DNA of 40,129 bases, from positions 1-40,129 of the forward strand of contig CAKZXL010000032.1 of NCBI GenBank assembly GCA_937883885.1. Direction: 5' to 3'. The stretch comes from an uncultured Aquincola sp. Lineage in GTDB: Bacteria; Pseudomonadota; Gammaproteobacteria; Burkholderiales; Burkholderiaceae. Shown one piece after another: positions 7,826-14,352 of the stretch. The notes under the pieces are model-generated. The model saw only the letters and a list, made by a program, of their open reading frames with translations. It ran no database searches and was not told the DNA's origin. The position numbers and the translations under genes are program-made. Each line of letters starts with the position of its first letter. Position 1 is the stretch's first letter.

Positions 7826-8605
7826 TTATGGCCCCCCAGCAAAGGCTAGGAGTAGGCAGAAATCGGGGTCGTGGCCGCCGCGTTCAAACCGCGCAGGAAG
7901 GACCCAAAATTTTCCGCGGGCCTTTGCCATGCTCGGTTTTTTTCGGTCATGAGTTGCAGATCGGTTTGACGCCAGCGAAACACTATGGACGCCGTCCATA
8001 CAGCGGCGGCTCAGCGGGACAGGTAAGCGGATCTCGTGGTCCAGCCGCTTGGCGAAGGTCTCAAGCACAAAGGCCTGCAGCAGCTCTTCGACCCGAGGCG
8101 ATGCAGACACACCGCCCACGCTGGGGCCGTACAGCTTGCGGGCGGGGTAGGCATGCCAGCCGCCCTTGCTGCCGCGCTTGTATTCCTTCTGGCGCCTGAT
8201 GATGATCTTGCCGGCGCTCTTGTCTTCGACGTACACGCCCGTCACACCGTTCTGCCGTTGGGCGATGAACGCGCCCTTGATGAGCTTGGCAGCGCCGTGC
8301 ACCTTGACCATCACGCCGGCCTTGGTCTCACGTGCGCTGAACTCGATCAGGCTCTTGGTGTTGCGCCGCGTGCGGATGACGACGGTGCGCAGGCCAGCAC
8401 GCGCCTTGGTGAGCCGGATGGCGGCCTTGATCTCGCCAGCCTTGAAGGCATAGCCCTCTTCCCGAATGATGCGGCTGGTCTGGGTCACGGCCATGTCGCC
8501 ACAGCGATTGAGGGCGCGAGGCACGGCCTTGTCCACCACGTCGCGGCGCACGCTGTCATGCTGCCGCAGCACCTGGGCAATGTTGGACTTGACGTCAAGC
8601 TTCAT
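7826..8605 (-). CDS. Tail protein Z-like (minor tail protein Z family), displaced
   Basis: The protein has 259 residues. Residues 1-190 match the lambda gpZ pattern: a basic N-terminus with VDKAVPRALNRCGDMAVTQTSRIIREE, strand-rich middle parts, and the late segment ending SPRVEELLQAFVLETFAKRLDHEIR. In lambda, Z lies between FII and U in the tail module; here it is the first late gene, next to terS and more than 9 kb from the other tail genes. Residues from about 193 on (RLPVPLSRRCMDG to the end) are not family-like and run into the candidate packaging region, so the tail may be a read-through extension. The stop lies 24 bases before the terS start. ATG 8605 sits just after the late terminator hairpin. 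Confidence 0.82.
   Translation of the reverse strand: MKLDVKSNIAQVLRQHDSVRRDVVDKAVPRALNRCGDMAVTQTSRIIREEGYAFKAGEIKAAIRLTKARAGLRTVVIRTRRNTKSLIEFSARETKAGVMVKVHGAAKLIKGAFIAQRQNGVTGVYVEDKSAGKIIIRRQKEYKRGSKGGWHAYPARKLYGPSVGGVSASPRVEELLQAFVLETFAKRLDHEIRLPVPLSRRCMDGVHSVSLASNRSATHDRKKPSMAKARGKFWVLPARFERGGHDPDFCLLLAFAGGP
7900..7922. promoter_or_regulatory. Candidate packaging (cos) core upstream of terS
   Basis: The site has an AAAATTTT centre (7906-7913) flanked by GGACCC on the left and CCGCGGGCC on the right, so it is a near-symmetric element. It lies about 100 bases upstream of the terS start, inside the odd C-terminal extension of the Z-like gene. Cos sites of gpA-type phages lie next to the small terminase gene. 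Nothing in the sequence proves cleavage here. Confidence 0.4.
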
Positions 8606-8608
8606 GGC

Positions 8609-8650
8609 AGCAAAGAAAAGCCCCGGTCTGCATCGCTGCAGCCGGGGCTT
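8609..8650 (-). terminator. Rho-independent terminator between Q-like gene and late genes (tR'-like)
   Basis: A 9-bp perfect stem AAGCCCCGG/CCGGGGCTT (8618-8626 with 8642-8650) is followed on the minus strand by TTTTCTTTG. It lies between the Q-like gene and the first late gene, where lambda has tR'. The natural reading is that late transcription stops here until the Q-like protein lets polymerase pass. Confidence 0.85.
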
Positions 8651-8654
8651 GAAT

Positions 8655-8684
8655 GGCGCTTGGTGTTGAGAGACACCGAGCGCC
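8655..8684. other. Second hairpin in the late leader
   Basis: GGCGCTTGGTGT (8655-8666) pairs with ACACCGAGCGCC (8673-8684) around a 6-base loop. On the minus-strand RNA the stem has one C-A mismatch. It lies between the candidate late promoter and the tR'-like terminator, so it could be part of a pause or antitermination signal. There is no T-run after it. Confidence 0.6.
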
Positions 8685-8695
8685 GACTTTGCCTG

Positions 8696-8723
8696 ACTCT
8701 ACCCCTCCGACTGCATGTTGCAA
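8696..8723 (-). promoter_or_regulatory. Candidate late promoter (pR'-like)
   Basis: On the minus strand, TTGCAA (8718-8723) is followed after 16 bases by TAGAGT (8696-8701). Each box matches the sigma-70 consensus at four of six positions. It overlaps the end of the Q-like gene and would start an RNA that meets the 8655 hairpin and the 8609 terminator. Spacing is slightly short; placement is the stronger argument. Confidence 0.45.
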
Positions 8724-9082
8724 AACTCTTCTTCATCGCGGTCATACAGCATCGCTGCCAGGCGTCGATGGGCATCGTCGATGCGCTCGAACACCGTGCG
8801 CTCGGCACATTCCAGCCGCAGCGCCTGCTCCGCGATCGGCAGCCGCATCACGTAGTGCACCACCACCGTGTTGGCCTGGCGCATGCTCAGCCGGCCCACA
8901 GCGCGATGGGTCTCGCGCACGTCGCTGGCCGCGCCCACCTTGAGGGTCGGCGTGCTGCCCTTGGTGGGCGGTGACCACTCCGGGTGCAGCACGCTGCGTG
9001 CTGCATACCCGCTGCCGTCGCCGATGGTGATCCATTGAGCCCAGCGCTGCAGCCGGTGCTCGATACGCGCGTCACGTGCCAT
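8699..9082 (-). CDS. Q-like late antiterminator / ArpU-RinA-type regulator
   Basis: This basic protein has 127 residues. Its C-terminal half has a sigma-region-4-like helix-turn-helix (AEQALRLECAERTVFERIDDAHRRLAAML), preceded by LSMRQANTVVVHYVMR. This is the layout of small phage late-gene activators and antiterminators. It is the last early gene, followed at once by a candidate promoter and a terminator and then the late operon, exactly as lambda Q is. The start overlaps the stop of the preceding gene by 11 bases. I assign the role from fold pattern and position; which Q family it belongs to is not clear. Confidence 0.72.
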   Translation of the reverse strand: MARDARIEHRLQRWAQWITIGDGSGYAARSVLHPEWSPPTKGSTPTLKVGAASDVRETHRAVGRLSMRQANTVVVHYVMRLPIAEQALRLECAERTVFERIDDAHRRLAAMLYDRDEEEFCNMQSEG

Positions 9083-9323
9083 CGTGCAGCCTCCCCATCA
9101 TCGCCAGCGTCAGCGGTGCCACCGCGCCGGGCTGTGGCAGGGCCAGCACCGCAGGTCGGCCCTCGCCCTGGGCCACCAGATCACGACGCGCCACCAGGCG
9201 GCTGGCCGTGTACCGCCCTGCCCCGTAGGCCACCCTCGCGCGCTCGCACAGCTCACGCACCGTGGCAGGCCCTTGCTGGGCCGCTTTCAGCAGCGCTTCA
9301 GCCACTTCACCCCTGGGCCTCAT
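9072..9323 (-). CDS. Small winged-helix-like protein (83 aa)
   Basis: The protein begins MRPRGEVAEALLKAAQQGPATVRELCERARVAYG and continues with AGRYTASRLVARRDLV, a pattern of a winged helix-turn-helix (helix, helix, recognition helix, wing). It ends in a hydrophobic Pro/Leu segment. I chose ATG 9323 because upstream codons run into the inverted-repeat region and have unlikely composition. It overlaps the Q-like gene by 11 bases and follows the replication gene. It could be a minor transcription regulator or an origin-binding accessory protein; I do not recognise it by name. Confidence 0.62.
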   Translation of the reverse strand: MRPRGEVAEALLKAAQQGPATVRELCERARVAYGAGRYTASRLVARRDLVAQGEGRPAVLALPQPGAVAPLTLAMMGRLHDGT

Positions 9324-9333
9324 GACTGACCCC

Positions 9334-9650
9334 GCTGTGATGGGTGGTGAAGGCACTTTCGACAAACCCATACCGCTGGAAGCCGCATAAACATTGGCTT
9401 TGCAGCTGGTGTGATGAGTGTGAAGGGTTTGAATTGAATGTTCTCCCCGCGATCCATCCGCGCAGTGGCGCCGCACAGGTGCGTGCACACGCCCTGCGTT
9501 GCCTGCCGTACATGAGCCCCCGTAGCTGCCTCGCGCGCATTAGCCTTTACGCAACCCTTCACACCCATCACACCGGCCGCAAAGCAAGCACTGGCGCGGC
9601 TTGCAGCGGTATGGGTTGTGCAAACGAGCCTTCGCAGCCCTTCACAGAGG
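9334..9650. repeat. Long imperfect inverted repeat; candidate replication origin
   Basis: The left arm (9334-9432) and right arm (9550-9650, inverted) share about 100 bases. Shared blocks are CCCATACCGCTG(G/C)AAGCCGC, GGTGTGATG(A/G)GTGTGAAGGGTT and a GTGAAGG(G/C) block at the outer end. The GTG-rich block occurs four times: about 9335 and 9405 on plus, about 9551-9576 and 9636 on minus. The centre (9433-9549) contains an AT-richer stretch near 9430. No convincing gene lies in 9324-9657, and the replication protein gene ends at 9658, so an iteron-type origin is the best explanation. A small non-autonomous transposable element with ~100-bp inverted ends would look similar. Confidence 0.65.
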
Positions 9651-9657
9651 CGGCGCA

Positions 9658-12243
9658 TCACATGCCCCTCCGCGCGCTGGCCCGCAGCTCGGCCAGACCG
9701 ACCTGGAAACGCTTGATGCAGCCGTTGACGTAGGCCATGTCCGCCAGTTCGGGCAGCGGCTCATCGGGCGGCGGCTCGGCCGGCGCTTCGTCATCGAGCA
9801 CCCGCGCGCGGCGCAGCTCATGCTCCGGCGGCACCAGGTACACGACGCCCTGGCGCTTTTGCGGGTCATCCTTGAAGTCGGCATCGGCGATCTGCTTGTC
9901 GCTGTAGCCCAGATAGCGCTTGGTCGCCTTCGGCGGCGCGCCCAGGCGTTCCAGCTCTTCGGCCATGGTGCGGCCGAAGGCGGTGCCGTTGGGCACGTAG
10001 CGCTCGCCGTTAAGCCTGCACCAGGCCTTGAAGGCTTCGTACAGGTCGCTGGCCGGGCAGCAGCAGAACGGCACGCCGGCGTGCCCCTTGTGCCAGTACG
10101 CGAAGAAGCGCTGGTCGACCTGCATGCCCAGCGTGATCAGGTGCATGCGGTCCTTGTTTTCGTACGGCCTGGTGAACTCGTTGAAACCCTTCAGGTCGTA
10201 GCGCAGCAGGTAATCCAGGAACGCTTCGGCGCCGCCGTTGTCCAGCTCGGCATCGATGGCCTGAAAGTAGGCCGCCGGGTGCTGCCGCTCGACGCGGACC
10301 ACCGTGTAGCGGCGGTCACGCGGGTTCAGCAACATCGGGATCTGGCTGTTGCTCAAGAACATGAAGTTGGCGTGGTTAGCCTCTTCACGGATGGGCATGT
10401 TCTTGGTGTTGATCTGCACCGTGGGCTGCGTGATCAGCGCCTGCAGCATGCCCTGGTGGTGCGCGCGGTCCTGTCGGCTCACCACCTCTTCGGCGATGAT
10501 GAACAGCTTGGCGCTGATCCAGTCGTTGAAGTCGCGCTGCAGCTCGGCCTGGCCGACGCTGGTGCAGTAGCGGCCATAGATTCGCCGCATGATCTCGCCG
10601 AGCTTGCTCTTGCCCGTGCCCTCGGTGCGGCCGTGCAGCACCAGCGCCGTGCGCATCTTGGCGCCGGGCCGCTGCAGTGGGTAGGCCAGCCAGGCCGTCA
10701 GCCAGTGGCACAGCTCGGCGTTGTCATCGCACAGGTTCCACAGGTGGCCCAGGATGGCCGAGCACTTCGACTCGGCATAAGGCATCGGCTCGATCGGCAG
10801 CCGGTCGAAGAGGTTGACGAACTCCGGCGGCCTGGCGCGCCCCGTGGGGTCGAAGACCACGTTGCGCTCGGGCACCATGCGGCGGTCTTCGTGCTGCAGC
10901 CACCAGTCCACCAGCTTGCCGTAGGCGACTTTCAGGCTTTCGAGCCGGATGATCACCTTTTCGTGGTCATCCCATACGGTGGTGGTGCCGTAGATCAGCG
11001 TGTAGCGCTCCAAGAAAGGCGGCCCATCGTCGCGCGGCGCACTGGGGCCCTTGCCCTTGCCTTTGGCCTCTTCCTTGCGGGCCACGGCCTGCGGCTTCTC
11101 AGGGGGCGCATCCAGCCCCGTCAGCAGCTGCTCGCGCACACTGTCCAGGCCCGCACTCACGTGCAAGTCGTTCCAGTCCGTGTGCTTCGACTCGCGGTCG
11201 ACGAAGAAGGGCGTGAGCACCTTCGCCTTGTGCTTCTTCGCGGCAGCATGGGCTTTGGCCTGGCCAGCGTTCTCGATCAGCAGCGCCTGTTCCTGGCCAT
11301 CGACCGTCAGCGTGCCTTCGATGCGCATCACGCCGGCGCCGTCGCCCTTCCAGCCGGCTTCGAGCTCCACGCTGGGGCCATCGGGGATCTGCCACTGCCG
11401 CGACATGCTTTCGCGCAGGTCGGCCGGTGTGCACACGATGCTGAGCTTGGCCAGCCGCTCAGACAGCCGCTGCAGCAGGTGCCGGTCATCGTCGGCCAGC
11501 ACCAGCATCGGGTGATCGGGGTACAGCCGTCGGTAGGCCGCCATCACCGGCGCCAGGTTGCCAGCGTCGAAGCAGGTGACCACCGGCCAGCCCGTGGCCA
11601 TGTGTGCACTGGCGCAGGTGGCGTAGCCCTCACCGAAAGCGATCGGATGCTTGTCGGTGATCTGGCCGACCAGGTGCGAATGCCCTTCCTTGGCCGTGCC
11701 GGTGCCGAAGATCTTGTCACCAGCGGGCCCGATGTACTGCAGGCCTTTCAGCTCGCCCACCACGTCGCGCAGCGGCACCAGCAGCTGCTGGTTGAAGCCC
11801 AGCCGCACGCCGAAGGCCCCTACCCGTTTGGTCTCAAGGTAGGGGTGCTGCATGTCGGGGCCGAAGTCGCGCCCGCTCTTCCACATGCGCGCGGCCTTCT
11901 GTGCCGCCGACTCCGCGGCCTGCGCCCGCTCGGCCTGCTCGGCCCGCTGGGCGGCCTTGCGCTTTTCCAGGTAGTCGGCGCGCTCGGCCGGTGACCAGTC
12001 GGTGTGCGTGGCCTCGACGTCGTAGGTGTCGCCACGCACGCCGAAGGCGCCGGTGATGTACACGGCGCCGCTCGCGGTCTTGAACTCGAACAGCCGCACC
12101 CACGCGGTCTTCTTCGCCCGCTTCTCACCATCGGGCCTGAAGCGAACGTACTTGGTGAAGGCGCCCTGCAGATCGACCGACGCGGGCACGTGAATGCCCC
12201 GCGCCGCCATCTGCCGAATGACGTCGGATAGATCCTTGGCCAC
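9658..12243 (-). CDS. Replication protein: Toprim primase-like plus superfamily-3-type helicase
   Basis: This 861-residue protein probably opens and primes the origin. Residues about 199-290 are a Toprim-like domain with Glu205 (AFGEGYATC) and the DDD motif at 251-253 (LVLADDDRHL). After a Lys/Gly-rich linker (~390-405) comes a helicase domain with Walker A GRTEGTGKS at 538-546, as in phage primase-helicases with the DUF5906/NrS-1-like domain. No N-terminal zinc finger is seen. It starts with GTG 12243, preceded by GGGGTAAGG, right after a 22-codon ORF. It is the only replication gene found, so initiation must use this protein and host polymerase. The inverted-repeat region just downstream is a likely target. 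Confidence 0.9.
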   Translation of the reverse strand: MAKDLSDVIRQMAARGIHVPASVDLQGAFTKYVRFRPDGEKRAKKTAWVRLFEFKTASGAVYITGAFGVRGDTYDVEATHTDWSPAERADYLEKRKAAQRAEQAERAQAAESAAQKAARMWKSGRDFGPDMQHPYLETKRVGAFGVRLGFNQQLLVPLRDVVGELKGLQYIGPAGDKIFGTGTAKEGHSHLVGQITDKHPIAFGEGYATCASAHMATGWPVVTCFDAGNLAPVMAAYRRLYPDHPMLVLADDDRHLLQRLSERLAKLSIVCTPADLRESMSRQWQIPDGPSVELEAGWKGDGAGVMRIEGTLTVDGQEQALLIENAGQAKAHAAAKKHKAKVLTPFFVDRESKHTDWNDLHVSAGLDSVREQLLTGLDAPPEKPQAVARKEEAKGKGKGPSAPRDDGPPFLERYTLIYGTTTVWDDHEKVIIRLESLKVAYGKLVDWWLQHEDRRMVPERNVVFDPTGRARPPEFVNLFDRLPIEPMPYAESKCSAILGHLWNLCDDNAELCHWLTAWLAYPLQRPGAKMRTALVLHGRTEGTGKSKLGEIMRRIYGRYCTSVGQAELQRDFNDWISAKLFIIAEEVVSRQDRAHHQGMLQALITQPTVQINTKNMPIREEANHANFMFLSNSQIPMLLNPRDRRYTVVRVERQHPAAYFQAIDAELDNGGAEAFLDYLLRYDLKGFNEFTRPYENKDRMHLITLGMQVDQRFFAYWHKGHAGVPFCCCPASDLYEAFKAWCRLNGERYVPNGTAFGRTMAEELERLGAPPKATKRYLGYSDKQIADADFKDDPQKRQGVVYLVPPEHELRRARVLDDEAPAEPPPDEPLPELADMAYVNGCIKRFQVGLAELRASARRGM

Positions 12244-12247
12244 TGCC

Positions 12248-12316
12248 TTACCCCAACAAACTGCGCTGCCGCGCCGGGGCCTGTGCCCGGGCGTGCTGTG
12301 GATGCATCGGGGTCAT
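12248..12316 (-). CDS. Very small ORF (22 aa), possible leader
   Basis: It encodes MTPMHPQHARAQAPARQRSL and two more residues. Its ATG overlaps the upstream stop as ATGA, and its TAA lies 4 bases before the GTG start of the replication gene, so it fills the gap exactly. Its peptide has no recognisable domain. It may only carry ribosomes to the GTG start (translational coupling), or may be chance. Confidence 0.35.
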   Translation of the reverse strand: MTPMHPQHARAQAPARQRSLLG

Positions 12317-12501
12317 GCGGCGGGCGGCGCGGGCACCAGGTGCACACGCATCGCGCGCTGACACACGCGCTGCACTTTCGCCCAGTCGGGCTGGCCACCG
12401 GTGATGGCGCACACGGTGGCCAGGCCGTGGATGTACAGCGGCCACCACCAGGCCCACTTCACCACCACGGTCACGCCGCATTGATCGGTGGCCATGCTCA
12501 T
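12313..12501 (-). CDS. Small membrane protein (62 aa)
   Basis: The protein starts MSMATDQCGVTVVVKWAWWWPLYIHGLATVCAITG, a Trp-rich hydrophobic segment that could span or lie on the membrane, then has a basic tail (WAKVQRVCQRAMRVHLV). Proteins of this look are frequent next to early genes in Burkholderiales and Pseudomonas prophages but have no known function. ATG 12501 overlaps the stop of the zinc-finger gene as ATGA, which decides the start against an ATG eight codons upstream. Confidence 0.7.
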   Translation of the reverse strand: MSMATDQCGVTVVVKWAWWWPLYIHGLATVCAITGGQPDWAKVQRVCQRAMRVHLVPAPPAA

Positions 12502-12725
12502 CCCCTTCCTGCATTGATGCGCCATTCGTGGTCTTCACGGCACTCGCGGTCGCAGTACTTGGCCAGCGGCAGGCAGCGCGCGCCGCAGTTGGCACAGGTG
12601 CCTGGCGTGTGCTGCTGGCCGCCCTGCTGCGCCTGGCGCGCGAGTGCGCTGGCCAGGAATTCCGCTTCGGTGCTGGTGGCCATGTCGTCGGCGCTCAGCC
12701 GCTCGGGCTCATCGCGCTCGATCAC
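12498..12725 (-). CDS. TraR/DksA-type C4 zinc-finger protein (75 aa)
   Basis: The C-terminal half has the C4 finger CANCGARCLPLAKYCDRECREDHEW, the TraR/DksA type. TraR-like proteins bind the secondary channel of RNA polymerase and change promoter choice; phage members are short, as here. The N-terminal half is acidic and helical (ADDMATSTEAEFLASALARQ), fitting the helical stalk. The GTG start overlaps the CII-like stop. It probably helps phage early transcription, but this is family-level inference. Confidence 0.82.
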   Translation of the reverse strand: MIERDEPERLSADDMATSTEAEFLASALARQAQQGGQQHTPGTCANCGARCLPLAKYCDRECREDHEWRINAGRG

Positions 12726-13252
12726 CGGGCACCCCGCTTCGCGCTGCGCTCATGCGCCGGCTTGCCACCTTCGTGCAGCTGCTGCATGTAGGCCACGGTG
12801 GCCTGCAGCGCCGCGATGTGCTCGGCCACCTCGCGGCGCACCTTCTTCAGCTCATTGGCCGTGACGCGGCCGTCCGAGCTGGCCGACGTGATCTCGGTGA
12901 GCACGTCGGCGAACTCGGAAATCATGCGCGTCACCCGCTCAGGCAGGCCGCCGATGGGCATGGTGTCGGCCGAGGGCAGCGGCACGGCCATGCGGCCGAA
13001 CTGCGCTTCGATCACGTCCAGCGGCTGCAGGGCCTGCGGCACGCCGGCGGACTGGGCCAGCGCCATGATCTCGACCGCATCCAGCAGCCCGAGCTTGGCG
13101 GTGCTTCCCACCGGGGGCAACAGCTCCGCGCGCAGCGAGGCGGGCCGCTTGCACATGCGCAACGCCAGCGCCGGCTGACCACCGGGGTAGGCCTGCGCCA
13201 CGCGGCGCAGCTCATCCATGGGCCATGCCATGGCCACGCTGTCCATCATCAT
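12722..13252 (-). CDS. CII-like regulatory protein (CP76 family)
   Basis: The protein has 176 residues. The first 70 fit the phage CII/CP76 group: a helix near WPMDELRRVAQAYPGG, then MCKRPASLRAELLPP, LGLLDAVEIMALAQ. The middle has the FADVLTEITSASSDGRVTANELKKVRREVAEHIAALQATVAYMQQL helix expected for oligomerisation. Such proteins act in the lysis-lysogeny decision. An excellent GGAGG sits 3 bases before three consecutive ATG codons (13244-13252), which decides the start; longer upstream reading is not supported. It is the first gene after the tR1-like terminator, as cII is in lambda. Confidence 0.82.
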   Translation of the reverse strand: MMMDSVAMAWPMDELRRVAQAYPGGQPALALRMCKRPASLRAELLPPVGSTAKLGLLDAVEIMALAQSAGVPQALQPLDVIEAQFGRMAVPLPSADTMPIGGLPERVTRMISEFADVLTEITSASSDGRVTANELKKVRREVAEHIAALQATVAYMQQLHEGGKPAHERSAKRGAR

Positions 13253-13327
13253 TTGCCTCCGATCTGCTAATGGCGCGGCGTGTACCGGATGCCCAAACTG
13301 CCGGGCATGGACAACCACACGCGCAAG

Positions 13328-13379
13328 GAAAAAGCCCCGAGGCCGAAGCCCCGGGGCGCAAGGGCCGCCACTGGCGGCC
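13328..13379 (-). terminator. Rho-independent terminator between cro-like and cII-like genes (tR1-like)
   Basis: On the minus strand, GCCCCG (13352-13357) pairs with CGGGGC (13334-13339) and is followed by TTTTTCC. A second perfect palindrome, GGCCGCCACTGGCGGCC (13363-13379), precedes it. The position, after cro and before cII, is that of lambda tR1. The remaining bases of 13253-13537 hold a 14-bp palindrome GCGTGTGCACACGC near 13405 and no gene. Confidence 0.75.
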
Positions 13380-13537
13380 GGGAGGAGACACCTCGGGCGC
13401 GGCGCGCGCGTGTGCACACGCCGCCGATTCGTTGCCGGGCGGTGCCGTGGGTGCAATAAGTGGCCGCGGGATGGGGCGGGCGCCCTGCCTCGACTACGCT
13501 GGTCGTCCCCACGACTTCCAGCCCAAGGAGGGCGCCC

Positions 13538-14068
13538 ATGGATCTATTCGCAGCGCTGTCAGGAGCCAAGACGGCCCTCGACATGCTCAACCTGGCTGTC
13601 GATGCACGAGACGCCAAAAAGATCGCCTCCGCCACGGAGGCGCTGCAGAAGAGGTTCACCGAGACCTCACTCATGGCGCTGGAAAGCGTCACGCAGGCGA
13701 CGGCGCTCGCGACGACGCTCGCCGCGTTGCAGGATGAGCACGCAAAGCTTCGTAGTCGCCACGCTGAACTTGAGCAGCGGATGCGTGAGCGAGAACGCTA
13801 CGTGCTTACAGAGGTGGATACGGGAGTCTTTGTGTACGCGTACCAGCCAGTGGAAGACGGGGCGAACACCCCGCCGCACTATCTTTGCCAGGCCTGCTAT
13901 GACGATGGCGTCAAGACGGTTCTGCAGCTGGTGCCAGCGAAGGTCAACGCGCATCCCCATTACCGGTGCGTGCGCGAGGCGTCGCATCACGTGGCGCTTC
14001 ACTCCAAACCACCCCTGCAATACGCGCCGCTGCCAATGGCGATACGACGCCCGCCGGGCCGCATTTGA
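13538..14068 (+). CDS. Prophage cargo protein: coiled coil plus zinc ribbon (176 aa)
   Basis: Residues 1-50 are helical (LFAALSGAKTALDMLNLAVDARDAKK), and about 50-95 are a likely coiled coil rich in Ala/Glu/Arg (LAALQDEHAKLRSRHAELEQRMRERE). A beta segment (YVLTEVDTGVFVYAYQP) is followed by HYLCQACYDDGVKTVLQL and a later HYRCVREASHH, together a likely zinc ribbon. Proteins of this plan occur in many prophages without known role. AAGGAGG lies 7 bases before the ATG. Its DNA is less GC-rich than the flanks. It points against the early minus-strand RNA that runs between cro and cII, so it is probably expressed from the prophage, like lambda rex. Confidence 0.78.
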   Translation: MDLFAALSGAKTALDMLNLAVDARDAKKIASATEALQKRFTETSLMALESVTQATALATTLAALQDEHAKLRSRHAELEQRMRERERYVLTEVDTGVFVYAYQPVEDGANTPPHYLCQACYDDGVKTVLQLVPAKVNAHPHYRCVREASHHVALHSKPPLQYAPLPMAIRRPPGRI

Positions 14069-14081
14069 CTGGGCTGGCCTG

Positions 14082-14294
14082 TTATGCGGCATGGGGTGCC
14101 TCCCCCGCTTGCGCCGGAGGCTGAAGCCCCGCCGCCAGCTCATGCAACTTCAGCGCGTCATCAGCGCCAGCAGGAACGTCACCCCGCTCCCACCGCGACA
14201 GCCGCGGCTGCGGGATGCCCGTGCGCCGAGCAATCTCCGACTGGCTCAGGCCGCTGGCGCGCAGGCGTTTGATGAGGGTGAGGGTCGGCGACAT
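14082..14294 (-). CDS. Cro-like helix-turn-helix repressor (70 aa)
   Basis: MSPTLTLIKRLRASGLSQSEIARRTGIPQPRLSRWERGD is a classical helix-turn-helix of the Cro/cI type, followed by a short Pro/Ala-rich tail. It is divergent from the larger repressor at 14353 and would be the first protein made in lytic growth. ATG 14294 lies within a base or two of the predicted transcription start, so the mRNA may be leaderless, as for lambda cI from pRM. A TTG start at 14330 would place the coding region over the operators and is less likely. Confidence 0.8.
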   Translation of the reverse strand: MSPTLTLIKRLRASGLSQSEIARRTGIPQPRLSRWERGDVPAGADDALKLHELAAGLQPPAQAGEAPHAA

Positions 14295-14301
14295 GCGCCG
14301 C

Positions 14302-14330
14302 ACTTTATGCGGAATCGCATTGGCATTCAA
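14302..14330 (-). promoter_or_regulatory. Candidate early promoter for the cro arm (pR-like)
   Basis: On the minus strand, TTGAAT (14325-14330) and TAAAGT (14302-14307) are separated by 17 bases. Each matches the consensus at four of six positions. The palindromes at 14307-14320 and 14322-14334 cover the spacer and -35 box, so binding by either repressor would block it. Confidence 0.55.
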
Positions 14331-14349
14331 TGCCTTTCCGAATTATTCG
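14307..14349. promoter_or_regulatory. Operator cluster of the immunity region
   Basis: Three perfect palindromes lie side by side: ATGCG-GAAT-CGCAT (14307-14320), GGCATT-C-AATGCC (14322-14334) and CGAAT-T-ATTCG (14339-14349). They fill the 58 bases between the divergent repressor genes. The first recurs exactly in half-sites and spacing at 15463-15476. Confidence 0.75.
14320..14348 (+). promoter_or_regulatory. Candidate repressor promoter (pRM-like)
   Basis: TTGGCA (14320-14325, five of six to consensus) and a weak -10, TTATTC (14343-14348), lie 17 bases apart on the plus strand. It is face to face with the cro promoter and also covered by the palindromes. The weak -10 would fit a promoter that needs activation. 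RNA would begin close to the ATG at 14353 or 14368. Confidence 0.35.
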
Positions 14350-14352
14350 AGA

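Noticed and set aside
9320..9661. 113-codon minus-strand frame through the inverted-repeat region
   Set aside because: It begins with GTG at the replication gene stop, has Cys/Arg-rich unlikely composition, and exists because the repeats lack stops. The repeat structure explains the region better.
9601..11994. 797-codon plus-strand frame opposite the replication gene
   Set aside because: The minus-strand frame has Toprim and Walker motifs; the plus frame has only biased composition and no ribosome site.
12248..12595. 115-codon frame across the zinc-finger and membrane protein genes
   Set aside because: Its upper part is out of frame with two well-supported overlapping genes; only the last 22 codons, with a coupled ATG, are worth noting.
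13405..13418. GCGTGTGCACACGC palindrome as a regulator site
   Set aside because: The core GTGTGCACAC also occurs inside genes near 11428 and 19977, so its position before the cargo gene is not specific evidence for an operator.
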